From: Skeletonema tropicum
Taxonomy: Eukaryota > Bacillariophyta > Thalassiosirophyceae > Thalassiosirales > Thalassiosiraceae
Direction: 5' to 3'
DNA length: 64,000 nt
NCBI GenBank assembly: GCA_037178625.1
Contig: CM074129.1
Location: 4,153,963-4,217,962 of the forward strand
Shown here: piece by piece, positions 22,739-34,384 of the stretch
Numbering within the stretch: position 1 is the stretch's first letter
Layout: every line of letters begins with the position of its first letter
Program-made: the position numbers and the translations under genes
Notes under the pieces: model-generated
What the model saw: the letters and a program-made list of their open reading frames with translations, nothing else
Database searches by the model: none
What the model was told of the DNA's origin: nothing

Positions 22739-22987
22739 TGTCCAATCTAGCTAACAATTGAGCTTATTATTGGTCAATAGATGTAACGAATAGAATTATT
22801 ATGACTTAAAATATAAAGGAAACGATCAACGTTTTTGGATTCGGTTGCTTTCATTGGCGATGGAGGATTCCGAAACATATTGAGAAACGAGAAACCAGAT
22901 AAAGCATTCCGAAACATATTGAGAAACGAGAAACCAGATAACATAAATATGAATTTGATTGATGTCCGACACTACGTAGGTGTGACA
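22739..22987 (-). repeat. Solo LTR of the Ty3/gypsy family
   Basis: A 249 bp sequence equal to the reverse complement of the LTRs at 45118-45366 and 50787-51035, with one mismatch found by eye. It is bounded by TG...CA and flanked by a 5-bp direct repeat ATCGG (22734-22738 and 22988-22992). The intact target duplication shows that a full element inserted here and then lost its interior by LTR-LTR recombination. Confidence 0.95.
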
Positions 22988-22992
22988 ATCGG

Positions 22993-24519
22993 AGGGACTG
23001 CTTTATCATACTATCTGTGGGGTCATACCTGGCGAGGAAGACTGCTATAACAACGCAATCCCAGGTGATCGTATATCTTGTGAGGGGGCGGACTCCCTTC
23101 ACATTTGCAGGTTTGATTGTACACATGCCGCTGCAGATTACCTATGGTGATTGAAGGGAAACTGCACACACATCGGCGTATCTGACTAAGATCCTTGCTG
23201 GATGTGTTTCTCATGTAGGAGAGCAGTTCAAGGAATGCTCAAGCAAGTGGAAAAGCGCATGCAGAAATACGTACTATGGGTCAACTATACTAGACTTCCT
23301 TCTATCACTGTTTTCAGTGCAACCAGTGGAGCACACCCAAGGAAGCTGGCTGCTTGCTTAATGCTTGTCCTACAGTCAGAGAGGAATACTGACTGAAATC
23401 CGTAGCCGGCTGCTCAAGTTGTTTCGGGAGGCTCACCCTCTTCCACTCTACACTTGAGACATCCTCGGCTGATGGTGATGGTAAGTTTCGTTCATAGTTC
23501 GGTGACTTGTTATTGAATACTCATATTGGACAGTGCCTGCCAAGCTTGATTCATGGAGGATTTACAGAACATCTTGGGAACTACTTGCCCCCAGACACTT
23601 TCGGCCGGCTCAAGGGGTTGCGACATGTAACGAGTTGGATAAGTGTCTATATCTACAAGAACGACCAGTTTTGGGTAAAAATGATCAAGTAAGACAAGCT
23701 TGCACGAGGCAATTCTCTAGGCTTCCAAGTAAATGCTGCAAAAGTCTGCATTCCATGCCCTGGAAGTGGAACTGACTAACTTGGACACACCATCTGGAAA
23801 GTGTTCCTTCGAAGAGACAGTGGTTGCCATCCTAGTTCTCGTGTGCATACCGAGACTACAAATAGATTCGCTCACGCCGCTCTCAGCTGCAAATGTGGGG
23901 TCTCCGCGAAATCCAATGGTACGGGGAGGAGGGATGCTGACCAACAACAAGGAAGCGTTCCCATTATCAATCGCCATCAACGTGATCTATGTCCAAGGCA
24001 TTTCCTACTTCAGAGTTGAACAGCAATGGCTGAGTCTGAGTTTACTTCATTCAAGCAAGGCTTGGGGGAGTATCAATTCTTGAAGACGCTCATCGACTGG
24101 CACCTCTCGTAGTGCACAACAGGAGATGTAGTGATGAAGCTTGAACTTCGAAAAGAGTTCAAGGGAGCGTATGTCAGAGTTCAGGTAAGTAATGTGCTAT
24201 CGCCTCATCCCGGCATTGGGAGCCTGGAGTTCTTCTGGTCTAATAATAAAATAATATTAACTTCGAAAATTACTTAACTATCCGCAATACATCCTTGCTG
24301 ATTAGACTCGAGGTCTGTTCATTGCCATGTATTTACACACATAGCAAGGCCTCAACGAGGCGACTGAGCTAATCCTCACTTCGGGAGTGTGCCGGGATCT
24401 GATGAAGAGTGTAACCATCAAAACTAATAGAACTAACAAACGTAGCCTAACAACGTTTGCTGCGCTACTAGTACACCTTTTCAATCAGGTTTCTGCAGCC
24501 TTTTGTTTCTTCCTTGATT
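22993..24519. other. Region without a recognised gene
   Basis: Several overlapping plus-strand frames of 60-116 codons exist (for example 23733-24083), but none shows a family motif and none is clearly better than its shadow frames. No repeats of note. Confidence 0.3.
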
Positions 24520-25520
24520 CGCTATGGTGGAGGAAGGATGTGGTCGACTTCTAGAAAAGGTGGAAGCTCCCAACAGTGAGCTCCTCTCACGTTCCGACTG
24601 ACTAGAGATCTAGTTTGTCGTAGTTGGTTTTCCAACTCATCGAGGCTGAGCTTCTGGCGTACAGAGACACAACGATTCTTGGATCGAAGTCGTGACGCCC
24701 TCCTGCGTGCGGTCATTGATCAGCACAAATAGCAGCCTTCGCAACATAAACGTAATTCTCCTGTTCCTCAACTCTGGACGTTTCCGCAGAGTAATTATAT
24801 CGATGTCAAGAAGATTTCGGGAATCACCGGGAAGTACATCCTCTGGCATCAAAAGTATCAGTTCGATTTCATTGAGAAGATGTTTTGATTGCTGTGTAGC
24901 CAAGATTCCATCACTGTTTGTGATGAAGACTGACATTGCGATAAATCCATTGTGAATGGGTAGTATGTAGGATGCGATGGATAAGTTACTTGACCCATGC
25001 CCCACCGCTAATTCTGCTTGGAGTGGTGAGTAAGTGAGACTGCTGCATGGGTAGAATGAGTCGTGAAAGTTTTCCTTTAGTAAGAGTAAGATGTCTCCAT
25101 CCAATTACAGGCTTCTCACTACATTCATCATATCTGGAGACATTGTGCTAAATTCCCTTGTACTTGTACCCCGTAAGAGAAGATATTTTGGTAGAAAATG
25201 AACAAGTTCAGGATGGCCATATGACTTGAGCATCCACATTTCAAGATCCTCCTCAATCTGTTCTTTGTATAACCGGGTACGATCTGGATCAGGACAGAAC
25301 ACAAATGTGAGAGGCGTGTTCTCCCTTCATACCAATACCACAGTTCGGGCAGCTATCCTGGACCAGGTCCATCGAAGAGATACCTGATGTTTGTCTGAAA
25401 TACCTCGCGACTTGCACCCCACTGCCGCAAGTTGCTCGTTTGCTGATGTGGGCCCTACCGCTGCGCTAGCTGAGCAGGTCGTCTAAAATGTGCTCCGACT
25501 TGCAAAGAGCTTCACAAAAA
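24520..25520 (-). pseudogene. Relic of a multicopy zinc-finger protein family
   Basis: On the minus strand, in shifting frames, the segment reads CPNCG....EHASHI followed by CPDPDRTRLYKEQIEEDLEMWM, a CCHC-like zinc ligand set and helix. It continues through PELVHFLPKYLLLRGTSTREF, then a TAA at about 25105, then a 155-codon open stretch containing KHLLNEIELILLMPEDVLPGDS, and ends in a basic tail (MTARRRASRLRSKNR) in another frame. From memory this layout recurs in lineage-specific multicopy diatom proteins likely to derive from mobile elements, but I cannot verify that here. At least one stop and two frame changes make it non-functional. Confidence 0.45.
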
Positions 25521-25570
25521 TCCAGGTAAGTAGGTACCATCCATTTTTCTACTGGTACAACAATACTGCC

Positions 25571-26007
<437 letters not shown>

Positions 26008-26036
26008 CCTAGATAGATTATTTTATTCACTACTCC

Positions 26037-26522
26037 CTAGACACCTGTGTCAGTAGAGAAAGAAGAATTTAAACCTGGAGGGGCTCGGGCTGGTCCCGAA
26101 GAAGCCTGTGTAGCCTGCCGGGAACTAACTGGTCGACGGATGTGGAAAGCGAACGCCTTGGTGCAGGCGAGGCCAAACTGTTGAAGGAAGTGGATCTGAG
26201 GGGTGGGTGCTGTATAGGAGTGGCCATAGAATCGCTGGTGGGCTGGTTTGGAAGCAGACCATGAGGAATTGGCAAGGGGAAGGATGCCATGGGGGGCTGA
26301 GCTTTGGAGGGAGTCGCGGTACATCTTCGCTGCGTGAGGCTTGTTGGCTGAAAAGGAGAGTGGTTGGATGGGGTCGTCGCCGAATAGGAATCTGCGAAAT
26401 ATTGGACCCAAGCCGCCATACGGGCATATTGCCCACATTTGGAGGTGTTTGGCATCGGAATGGAGGGTGCGAAGGACGTCTTCTCTCGACATTGTGTCGG
26501 CGGTGACAGTGCAATTCCCCAT
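26037..26522 (-). pseudogene. Coding-like segment, probably of the same multicopy family
   Basis: A 161-codon minus-strand frame starting MGNCTVTADTMSRED. It reads like real protein (GGLGPIFRRFLFGDDPIQPL, ANKPHAAKMYRDS, RFYGHSYTAPTPQIHFLQQF) and ends at 26037, just short of the large microsatellite. I place it with the relic at 24520-25520 on strand, proximity and general character; this is inference. An alternative frame (26069-26650) is open too but is Pro-rich and looks like a shadow. Confidence 0.4.
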
Positions 26523-26654
26523 TGTCGTGAACTTCCTCTTCTCAGCTTTTTGTAGACATCGTTCAGCATTGGCTGTAAATGAAGGAATGTCTTCAATAGC
26601 AGAGGGAGAAGGAGGGTCAGGGCAATGGTCAATTGTGATGTCAGCACCAATAGA

Positions 26655-26693
<39 letters not shown>
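26655..26693. repeat. Short TATC microsatellite
   Basis: About ten TATC units, the same motif and strand as the 437 bp run ending at 26007. Confidence 0.9.
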
Positions 26694-28195
26694 GATAGGA
26701 TGGGCATCTTTCCCACCTTCTCCACTGTCGCGCCATTTTCAAACTCCTACGGCATCATCTAATGAGCTTTGCTGGGCTTCTATTTCCCTCCAAAAACCGC
26801 TTACCCGGCTGTAAATCAAGAGTTCTTCTGGTCTAAGACAGGGCGGGGGGCGCCATTCCCTCAGGAAGATCATCTACGACAAAATTAGAATGAAAGGGGG
26901 GAGATTACGGCTGGGCTAGTGCTAGTGCTAGTGCTAGTGCTAGTGCTAGTGAGACTTCACTACCACTACCTCAGTTCAGATCCTCAGTGGCTAAGGTTTT
27001 AGCGATGCTTCTCAGTCTCAGTGTGAAGGACGGTAGAACTAGAACGTATCGCCATCGCTTGGCAGCATAATCCTTTATGACACATGCCTTACCTACGCTA
27101 GAAGAGGAGAAGATGGCAGTGACAAGAGTGCGCCGATCCAACAATTACAAACTTGACATGGCAAGCAACTCGATGGAGTCCGCTGGCCCAACAACATGTA
27201 AGGTAGACAGCATCTCGTGGAGTGCTGATCTCGCAGAAGCTGTGCCAGTCATGATTTGGCGAAGGTAAGATCTTGTGATGACTGAATATTGTTCTGATAT
27301 AAATATTGATGAAGCAAAACTAGCTGCGTGTTTCTGGACCTGCCACAACATCCTGCCGAGATCGACAAAAATCTAATGATATTCGATGGAAAGGATCTTA
27401 TATGCAGGGCCGATGCAAGATACAAATGGAGGTACCTCGTTTGGTAATTCCAGTAGCTCTTCAATGCAAGATCCAAGACCTTCTGTTTTAGAGATTTGGT
27501 ACATCATGACCATTTGTGCCTCAGGCCAATGGATCTCAAGAACGCAAGTTACGTCAACGAAGTACTGACGCAAGCACACCTATTCTAATTCTACAAGGAA
27601 GTCCAGCAGTGCATTGCCCGAGCTTGACCAAGTTAGGTGCCAAAAAGGCAGAAGCAGAAGAGGTATGGATACATTTGAAAAAAGCAGAAATCATTCAATG
27701 CTACCGCTGTTACATTGGAGAGGAATGATATGTCCATGGTCAAACGAATTCGAATTGTGACGGAATTACAGCGAATCGAATTCGTTCAAAAGTACCCAAG
27801 CTCAATCGTTTCCTCATCGAACTATAACAATTCGATTCGTTCAAAAGCTGGGATTCTTGCGATTAATCTTTCAGGTTGGCGTGCACGAGCCTTCCTGGCT
27901 GCATTTAACACATTATTGAAGTGCTCTAATCATCTCTTGCACCAATAATGGCGATTCGATGAAGGAGGGGTGAAATGGAATGATTGCGGCGATGTTATTG
28001 GTGTTGATTGTCGATCGATTGCGATTTATTCGATTTATTAGTACTCTTTTATTTCTACACGCCGACGGGTGTCAAGGGGCGGGCCGTGGCGGCGCCGACG
28101 GGTGTCATCAAAAAAGCGTTTAAATTCCCGCCCCTCGCATATTTTGGCGGGAGCCGGGTTGCGACACATTCTGTCCACGCTGTAGTCCTCGGCAA
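26694..28195. other. Mostly unassigned; one possible small two-exon gene and short repeats
   Basis: Six GCTAGT units lie at 26915-26950. An ATG frame at 27077 runs 62 codons to a good 5' splice site (CGAAG|GTAAGAT, 27263-27272). An AG acceptor at about 27410 would add a few residues (WRR-ADARYKWRYLVW). This is weak evidence for a gene. Two copies of a 'gaa.tcga.ttcgttcaaaag' word occur near 27775 and 27826. At 28125-28152 are two E2F-like sites (TTCCCGCCCC and TTTTGGCGGGA). Confidence 0.25.
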
Positions 28196-29142
28196 GGGTA
28201 AATAAATAGGGTATGTCACACAGAGTGTGACGCTTACCGTCTCGTGGTCAAACTCAAACTGTGACACGAGGCCATTTCTACGTATTCCTACGTGTATGTA
28301 CCTAATACTGTCCACCGTTGTCACGAAAAAAATTCCCTAGTAACAGGCCGATACGACGTTTGATTACATACCAATGGTAGAGTCTCGCTTGCTTCATCGT
28401 TTCCCGTCATTGAAAGCTCGAAGTGATCATTCACCGCTCAAAGCAACGGAAACCATGGTCGACTGAAAGTCAGTACCGGTCCGAACAGGATGATCAGCAC
28501 TAACCACGCCGCTCAAGGCAACAACCATGGTCACCGTTGCCGCCGTTGAATTAGACCAAGTTAATAGCCGTACTATTGGATGATTGGTGGCTGACGGTTA
28601 CTATGGATTATTATGTTGGTGTTGAAGCCCTCGCCGCTGCCAAATCCCCTGAGAGAAGGCAGTATGGAGGCAATATTAGACAGTGACGTCCGGCGAGCGC
28701 CGCCCACTGCAGCAGTGCTCATTGAACGTCCCAAGGAGCGTTTCTCTAGTGGATCCAAGCACGATAACACAGACATAGTAATCCATAGTAACGATCAGCC
28801 ACCGATCGTCCGATATTACGGCTATTAACTTGGTCTATTACAGCGGCGGCAACGCTGACCATGGTTGCCGGCAGAGAGTGTTCAATTTGAGCTTTCAATG
28901 ACGGAGATCGGGCGGGCAACCGAGACTCAATGAAAGCAAGCGAGACTCAATTATAGGGATCTCAAAGTCGTAACGAAACTTTTACTTAGGAAAATTTGAT
29001 GCCGTTTCTGGATCACTGCGGATCATAGGAGCGATACGTCGGAATATGTAAAATATCGCTAAATTCGAATACCGGTTAGCTGACGAGATGGTAAATTGAT
29101 TTTGAAATTTCACAAAACGACGCCAACCCTGCTTATTTACCC
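28196..29142. mobile_element. Foldback element, copy 1
   Basis: The ends are GGGTAAATAAATAGGGT and, inverted, ACCCTGCTTATTTACCC. Inside are long imperfect inverted arms: 28531-28620 pairs with 28770-28870 through segments such as GACCAAGTTAATAGCCGTA and its complement. A central core of about 150 bp lies between them. A related copy is at 61578-62354, where the core is inverted relative to the outer left arm. No ORF is convincing. It is non-coding and its mobiliser is unknown. Confidence 0.75.
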
Positions 29143-29229
29143 TTGGCCTGGGCGGGTTGAAAATCTGCACGAGCTCTCAGAGGATAGATTCCCGAACATT
29201 CTCCCGCCAAAACCAAATCGCGGACTTTT

Positions 29230-29517
29230 CTACAAAAAAAATATTTTTCGCACCCAATCGAGGGAATCTATAAACCGAGGACTACAGCGTGATTCTGTCC
29301 GTGGTGGATCGACATCAACATCAATTCTAACTTCTTCGTTACTCGTTCTTGGAACCCAGAACCCAGCCCCCTTCCTCTCGTCGGCAAGTTTTGCTTCCCA
29401 AACTGCAAGTGCAAGTAGTGTCATGGCTTTATTCAATAATGCATTGTGTTTATTTTTGAACCCATCTAGACTCCGACGAGTAAGTCTTGCCCAATTTTTG
29501 ATTTCTTTGGTCTTCAA
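29230..29517 (-). CDS. Partial ORF of unknown family, 95 codons
   Basis: ATG-initiated minus-strand frame with a helical middle (NKHNALLNKAMTLLALAVWEAKLAD) and a charged tail (RIDVDVDPPRTESRCSPRF). A fragment nearly identical in the MTLLALAVW stretch occurs at about 16890-16975. This suggests the C-terminal end of a dispersed gene family rather than a complete gene. No start region or family can be confirmed. Confidence 0.3.
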   Translation of the reverse strand: MKTKEIKNWARLTRRSLDGFKNKHNALLNKAMTLLALAVWEAKLADERKGAGFWVPRTSNEEVRIDVDVDPPRTESRCSPRFIDSLDWVRKIFFL

Positions 29518-30315
29518 TATAAGATATTAGTTGTGCGTAGAGTTCGATTGATCTGTGTAAACTTGTCATTCATTTGATGCTCTCTCTCCAATTCTTGAAG
29601 TGCAACGAGGATACAGTTTTGTGCACGCTTGGAACAATATCAAGCCTTGTTGGGAATTCTCACCCGTTGAATGCACCATTACCATTACTTATCATTCACC
29701 TTTCAATGGTGAATGGTCATGTGTGACAAAAGAATTGCATAGAAATAGAAAGGAGTGAGACCGCAGGCCGCAGGCTGAGGCAATCTTTGAATGCCTCATC
29801 GTCGACTTTGTCAGACACTGTGTCTGGAAGATCGTATGAGTATGGGACCCATCTAGTAGTAACTCCCATTTACCAATCCTTACATCTTACTATTTTCATT
29901 TGCTCTCTCGTACGATTCTACGTACGTAAACTCTGTAGGAATCCACTTCCACACACCCCACTTCATTTCACACAAAAAGGAGCCGACTTTGTTTATCAAG
30001 GTGCGTCGCGGACGGCGGCTGCCTCCCCTTGTGGGATGGCGCTGTATGCTCCTTTCATACATTGTAATTGAAAGAGAAGGAGTCTTCGTTGGACGGGGAT
30101 TGCTGTCGATCGGGCGGCTGAGATTAGGCAACATGCATGTATCTGTTGAGTGATGTGCTTGCTCTTCCGACTTCGTTTGACGCAGAGGCTCAAACCACCT
30201 CCTACATCAGAGACTTCCTTAGCAGAAGCTCGCCTTTCTGTTTCATTCATTACTCTCATTTGCCTAACCACTTCATACATTTACTTTCACTTTCTACAGC
30301 ATAATAATTTCCAAT
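29518..30315. other. Upstream region of the eL38 gene
   Basis: No gene recognised. A pyrimidine-rich stretch ending TTTCTACAG lies 16 bp before the eL38 start codon and could be the 3' end of an intron in the 5' leader; the matching donor cannot be chosen. Confidence 0.35.
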
Positions 30316-30525
30316 ATGCCCAAGCAAATTACCGACATCCGTGATTTCCTCCAAAAGGCCCGTCGTAAGGACGCCAAGATGGTCAAGATCCGCAAGCGCG
30401 CCGGAAGCACCAAGTTCAAGATTCGTTGCTCCAAGTACTTGTACACCTTGAGTGTTGAGGATGCTGAGAAGGCCGATAAGTTGACTCAGAGTTTGCCCCC
30501 TGGTTTGAAGCGTGAGGATATCTAA
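30316..30525 (+). CDS. RPL38: Ribosomal protein eL38
   Basis: A complete 69-residue protein starting [20 protein letters not shown] and ending PPGLKREDI, the usual length and layout of eukaryotic L38e, a small basic protein of the large cytosolic ribosomal subunit. The Lys/Arg-rich first half binds rRNA. There is no intron within the coding sequence. It converges on the IF3 gene, whose stop codon is 290 bp downstream on the other strand. Confidence 0.97.
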   Translation: MPKQITDIRDFLQKARRKDAKMVKIRKRAGSTKFKIRCSKYLYTLSVEDAEKADKLTQSLPPGLKREDI

Positions 30526-30815
30526 ATCTAAAAACTTCAATAATGAAATGAATGAAATATCTGTACATATATAAATCATAAACAAAATAGAAATTATCAT
30601 TCTGCCCGCTCTGTTGATGCTTCTCGTAGAGTTGTTACGATCCATCGAACCACATCTATCAGGGTGGGAAATAGAACATCCATGTTATGTGGAAAGCTTT
30701 GTCGATCTCCCTTTCATCCCATGCGCACAGATTCAAGCTGCAACTATTGTACCGTATTTCATTGGTCTCCTTCTTCAATAAAGTATTAGCAAAGTTATCA
30801 TCTTATCAACTACCC

Positions 30816-31875
30816 CTACTTATTACTTGGATGGAACAACAAGTTGCCATAGCTCAACCTATCATTAGCTTTCATTCCCCGCACCTCCACAGCCCTATCA
30901 CCAATCAACTCCTTCACACGATCCAACGTTGTACTAATCGCTTGAGCATCCTCATTCAAACTGCGCTGCCGTGCCGTCAAAGTAACACGGATGGCATGAC
31001 CCTTCCCAAGATACTTGAGCATGTTGTTCGTCTTTCGTTCCAGGTCATGATCTGCAATCCCCGCTCTAAATTTGAATTCCTTGAGGGGTCGATCACTAAT
31101 TGCCCCACCGGAACCAGATCCCTTTTTATTCTCCTTTTTGGATTGTTTCTTTTTTTGATTCGTAGAGCCATTTATCGTAGTCGACTGCCTTGATTACCGG
31201 GGGATCTTGCTTCAGTGTTACCTCCAATAAATCTAGTGATAATTCGTGTGATATGTTGATTGCCTCGTTCAGAGTGACTATTCGAGATTCATTATTAGGA
31301 GAGGATGATGACGATGACGAACTGCTGCTGTCATTTTTGCCGTCAGCATTGTCCTTTTTTCCATCACGCCCCGCATCAATAATCAGTCTCACTTGAAACG
31401 TATCCGGTGAAACCATTGCTGCACCACCTTCCTTTTTGTTGATTGCGTTGAATAATTCCGCCACCAAATGTTCATTGAGCAGAGGAGCATTCTCATCGAC
31501 TTTTTGGGTCTTGTTATTATTTCTTCCTTTTTGCTTTCGTTTGGATGCAAATTGACGATTGGGTTGTTGTCCACTCGTTTGTCGATAATTTGAAATTTTG
31601 TGTTCATAAGATGGCAGTAGTGAGGATGATAAGCTGGTCATTGGACGAGTGTAGAGTAAGCACCCATTGCAAATCCTACTAGAAGATTGGGTTCTACCCA
31701 CATTATTATGAGAACAGGGTAGCTGTGCTCGATGTAAACCTGCAACCGATGATGATGACGAAAATGATGCACAGCGAGGCAGTGTATGACGTGTTTGTGT
31801 GTTGCAGTGAAGAAGCAGTCGATTGCTCATACGGACTGCAGCCGTTGAAGCTGTAGAGGAAGCTACAATCACCAT
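30816..31875 (-). CDS. Organellar translation initiation factor IF3 (one frameshift)
   Basis: IF3 keeps ribosomal subunits apart and proofreads the start codon in mitochondria and plastids. From the ATG at 31875 the first 249 codons hold a Ser/Arg-rich presequence typical of organelle targeting, a low-complexity region with a run of ten Ser, and the end of the IF3 N-domain (LNEAINISHELSLDLLEVTL, DPPVIKAVDYDKWLYESKK). The frame then hits a stop, while the following frame continues with KKKQSKKENKKG, FKFRAGIADHDLERK and MLKYLGKGHAIRVTLTARQR, the start of the C-domain, to a stop at 30816. The shift falls on a T7 run (plus strand, 31150-31156); six bases would restore one frame. The join is either a real indel or an assembly error. 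Confidence 0.8.
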
Positions 31876-32178
31876 GGTCTGATTAAACTTGTTGCTACTG
31901 CTGTTTTCATTGTCTCAGTTATGAAGAAGTAGTGGTAGCATTGCAACAATCAACAATGCTCTCTGATTCATCCGTTGCTAGCTTCGGCGTTGGTTGGATG
32001 GCTGTTGGCTGGACCTCTCCCGCAAAAAATGAAAAATCAGGCCAAGCAAGCGAAGCTTCTGCTCTTCAGCTTCAGCTTCTTCAACCTTCAACTTCTATTC
32101 ACCGAAGATGCAACACTTTGTAGTGTTGTATGTGTCGTCAGCGTGGCAGTGTTATTGTAGGAGCTTCTCGTTTCTATT
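31876..32178. other. Short spacer with no feature
   Basis: About 300 bp between the IF3 start codon and the RING-Sel1 relic. Nothing is recognised beyond Ser/Gln-rich open frames that look accidental. Confidence 0.4.
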
Positions 32179-33290
32179 GTGAGTTTTGATGAAGCAAAAA
32201 CGAACGGAGGGCATGAGGCATCGTGCATAGAAATACAATGGGTGGCTAAATTTTACGTGACGAGATTTCAGCCTGAAAGCACCCATCTCTCTAGAGGCGA
32301 CTGCCCGATCTGCTGTTTGCCTTTTCCAACAGAACACGGGAAAGCAGTGGTGACGGTCTGTTTTGGATTTACATACGCCAATATGGCTCAGTGATGCACA
32401 TTCCAGAGTCATGCTCATTGGCTTGGGTTGAGATAGAGTGAAAACAGTCTATTCAAATTCTGATCCAATTCCATGAGATTCATCATTTCTATTGCGATAT
32501 GCCCCAAGCCTGCAACAAACCCTTTTATCTAAGTTTCGTCATACTTCGTAGCTGCATTGCGGGTACTCTGGTGTCGTCCTAACATTGTTCAAATCGTCTG
32601 CCACGAATCTGTCGAGAAGATTGAAGTTGAAGTACAGGCAGTGGTGACGATGAAGAAATGAGCGAAGAGGATTAGGCAGGAAGGGGAGCAAGGCCGCATT
32701 GCCGTAGCAAGATGATGAAGAGCGAATAGAGCTTGTAAACAACAACAGATGATCATCAACTCCAATCTCAAATATATTGCATTTCTGTCTCGACATTATT
32801 TCAAGATTTCCTCATTTTGGATGTGCACGCTTTCGAATTGGACGTCATGGTGATAAATTAAAGTGAGAATCTGCGATGTCATTTGAAACCCAGGGCAACT
32901 TGATACTCGTCAAACATTCTAAACTTGCCTGCGATATTTCAAACGCACCCACTTTCACACGTGGATCATACAAGAGCCCCGACCACACACCTACATACCG
33001 CACCCACTTTTGGCAGAGAAGTTTGCTTCGCTTTGCAAATGTCTCATCAGCCTCAGCCTCAGCCTCAGCCTAGCCAGACCCAAAGCCCTCTCTTCCTTAG
33101 AGAACACAAGGACCCACAGTCCAAGTTATCACCTCTGTGAATATCAGGCTGCCCTTGATGCAGCAAAAAGTCCACAGAGGGATGTAGCAGAAGCAGTTCT
33201 AAAAAGAGAGGTGCCGCAGGCATCGCCATCGCATTCTCTCTCTAGAGAGTGTGCAAATTTTTTCATTTCCTTTCACGCGACTCCTTGGCA
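32179..33290 (+). pseudogene. Decayed RING-Sel1 gene
   Basis: The first part reads FQPESTHLSRGDCPICCLPF, matching PESTHLGDCPICFLPF of the intact gene at 15797-16675, then runs into unrelated sequence. Near 33145-33215 EYQAALDAAKSPQRDVAEAV and LKREVPQ match the C-terminal end of the intact gene (HQAAVDCTKSPHREASKAA). The Sel1 repeats between them are gone, replaced by about 600 bp without similarity. The rest of the RING ligands are missing, so it is non-functional. Confidence 0.65.
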
Positions 33291-33557
33291 AAGAATGATG
33301 AAACCAATACCCTCAGATCTTGACAGATCAGATCAGATCGATCGGAAACTTTAATCCCCGTATGCTACTTTCGTATTCATTATACTTCTATCACTATTGA
33401 GCACTCTGCTGGAAGAAGTGTGCAGCAGGAGTTCATTCGGATACAAGAAAATGAAAGAGAAAAAGAAGAAAATGAAACACCGTTCGTCCTGGCTCCACAA
33501 AAAATCAAAAATCTCACTCTTCATTCTTCATTCACTCTTCTCTCTCATTCAAACACC

Positions 33558-34288
33558 ATGACGTCCAAAAGCAACCCCCTCGGCAAGAAACTAGGCACCA
33601 CCGTAACACCCGGTGACCGCCTCGGCAACATCCTCGCCCTCCGCAACAAGGGAGCACATTTAATCGCAGGCAATGGAACTTATATCCGACACGGACACAT
33701 GTATGCATCCATCACTGGACAGGTGATGGCTACCGTCCAAGATGATGATACCTCTGCAGAGAACGACGGAAATAATACATGGATAATTAGCATTCAACAA
33801 TCTCAACAGCAGCAGCCGCAATCGGCATATGCCAAAGCATCCACGAGTATTTGTCCACAAGTTGGCTCGGTAATATTGGGAAGGGTCACGAGAGTGGTCC
33901 GCCCATCGTACGCAGTGGTAGATATAATTGCCATTGTCCAGAATAATGGACAATCGTCAGCTACGAAGCAACAACCATGTATAATACCATTTCATGAACC
34001 GTTCGCCGGGACACTCCGTCAGAATGAAATCAGACCCCAAAGTGCCATCGAACTAGAAATTTCCGACTGTCTTCCGACCCGGTGATGTTAATTCTGGCAC
34101 GTATCCATGCTCTGGGTGGAGAGAAGGAATATATTTTGAGTACGGCAGAGACAGAGTTGGGTGTTGTGAAGGCTACGTGTGAGAGTAGTGGGTATGATTT
34201 GGTGCCGGTGAGTTATAAGGAGATGGAGTGCCCTGTGACTAAAGTGAAGGAGGGGAGGAAGGTGGCAAAGCCTAGAGCGGCTGCTTGA
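33558..34288 (+). CDS. CSL4: Exosome cap subunit CSL4 (two frameshifts)
   Basis: CSL4 is one of three S1/KH cap proteins of the RNA exosome, which degrades and trims RNA in nucleus and cytosol. I start at the ATG at 33558 (MTSKSNPLGKKLG). The N-domain has VTPGDRLG and GTYIRHGHMYASITGQV; the S1 domain follows (VGSVILGRVTRVVRPSYAVVDI, then FAGTLRQNEIR). The C-terminal end, LSTAETELGVVKA...PVSYKEMECP, matches the CSL4 zinc-ribbon region, though the family's Cys pairs are reduced. Between them the frame changes twice: after ...SDC an extra base at 34071, then FRPGDV, then an extra A at about 34090 before ILARIHAL. Both shifts lie in conserved sequence, so they look like assembly indels or recent decay. 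Confidence 0.85.
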
Positions 34289-34384
34289 GGCTTGAGTAAT
34301 TGTCAAAGCAGCGAAGCGACACTTGCTGAAATGAATGGATATGATTATTTCATTAATCTATTGAGTATTGAGAAAGATATTATG

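Noticed and set aside
25440..25490. tRNA gene suggested by AGCGCAGCGGTAG on the minus strand
   Set aside because: Only an A-box-like word; the T-loop and acceptor pairing are absent.
31140..31165. Programmed -1 frameshift at an A AAA AAG heptamer in IF3
   Set aside because: The downstream frame needs a +1, not a -1, shift, so the heptamer cannot explain it; a one-base indel is simpler.
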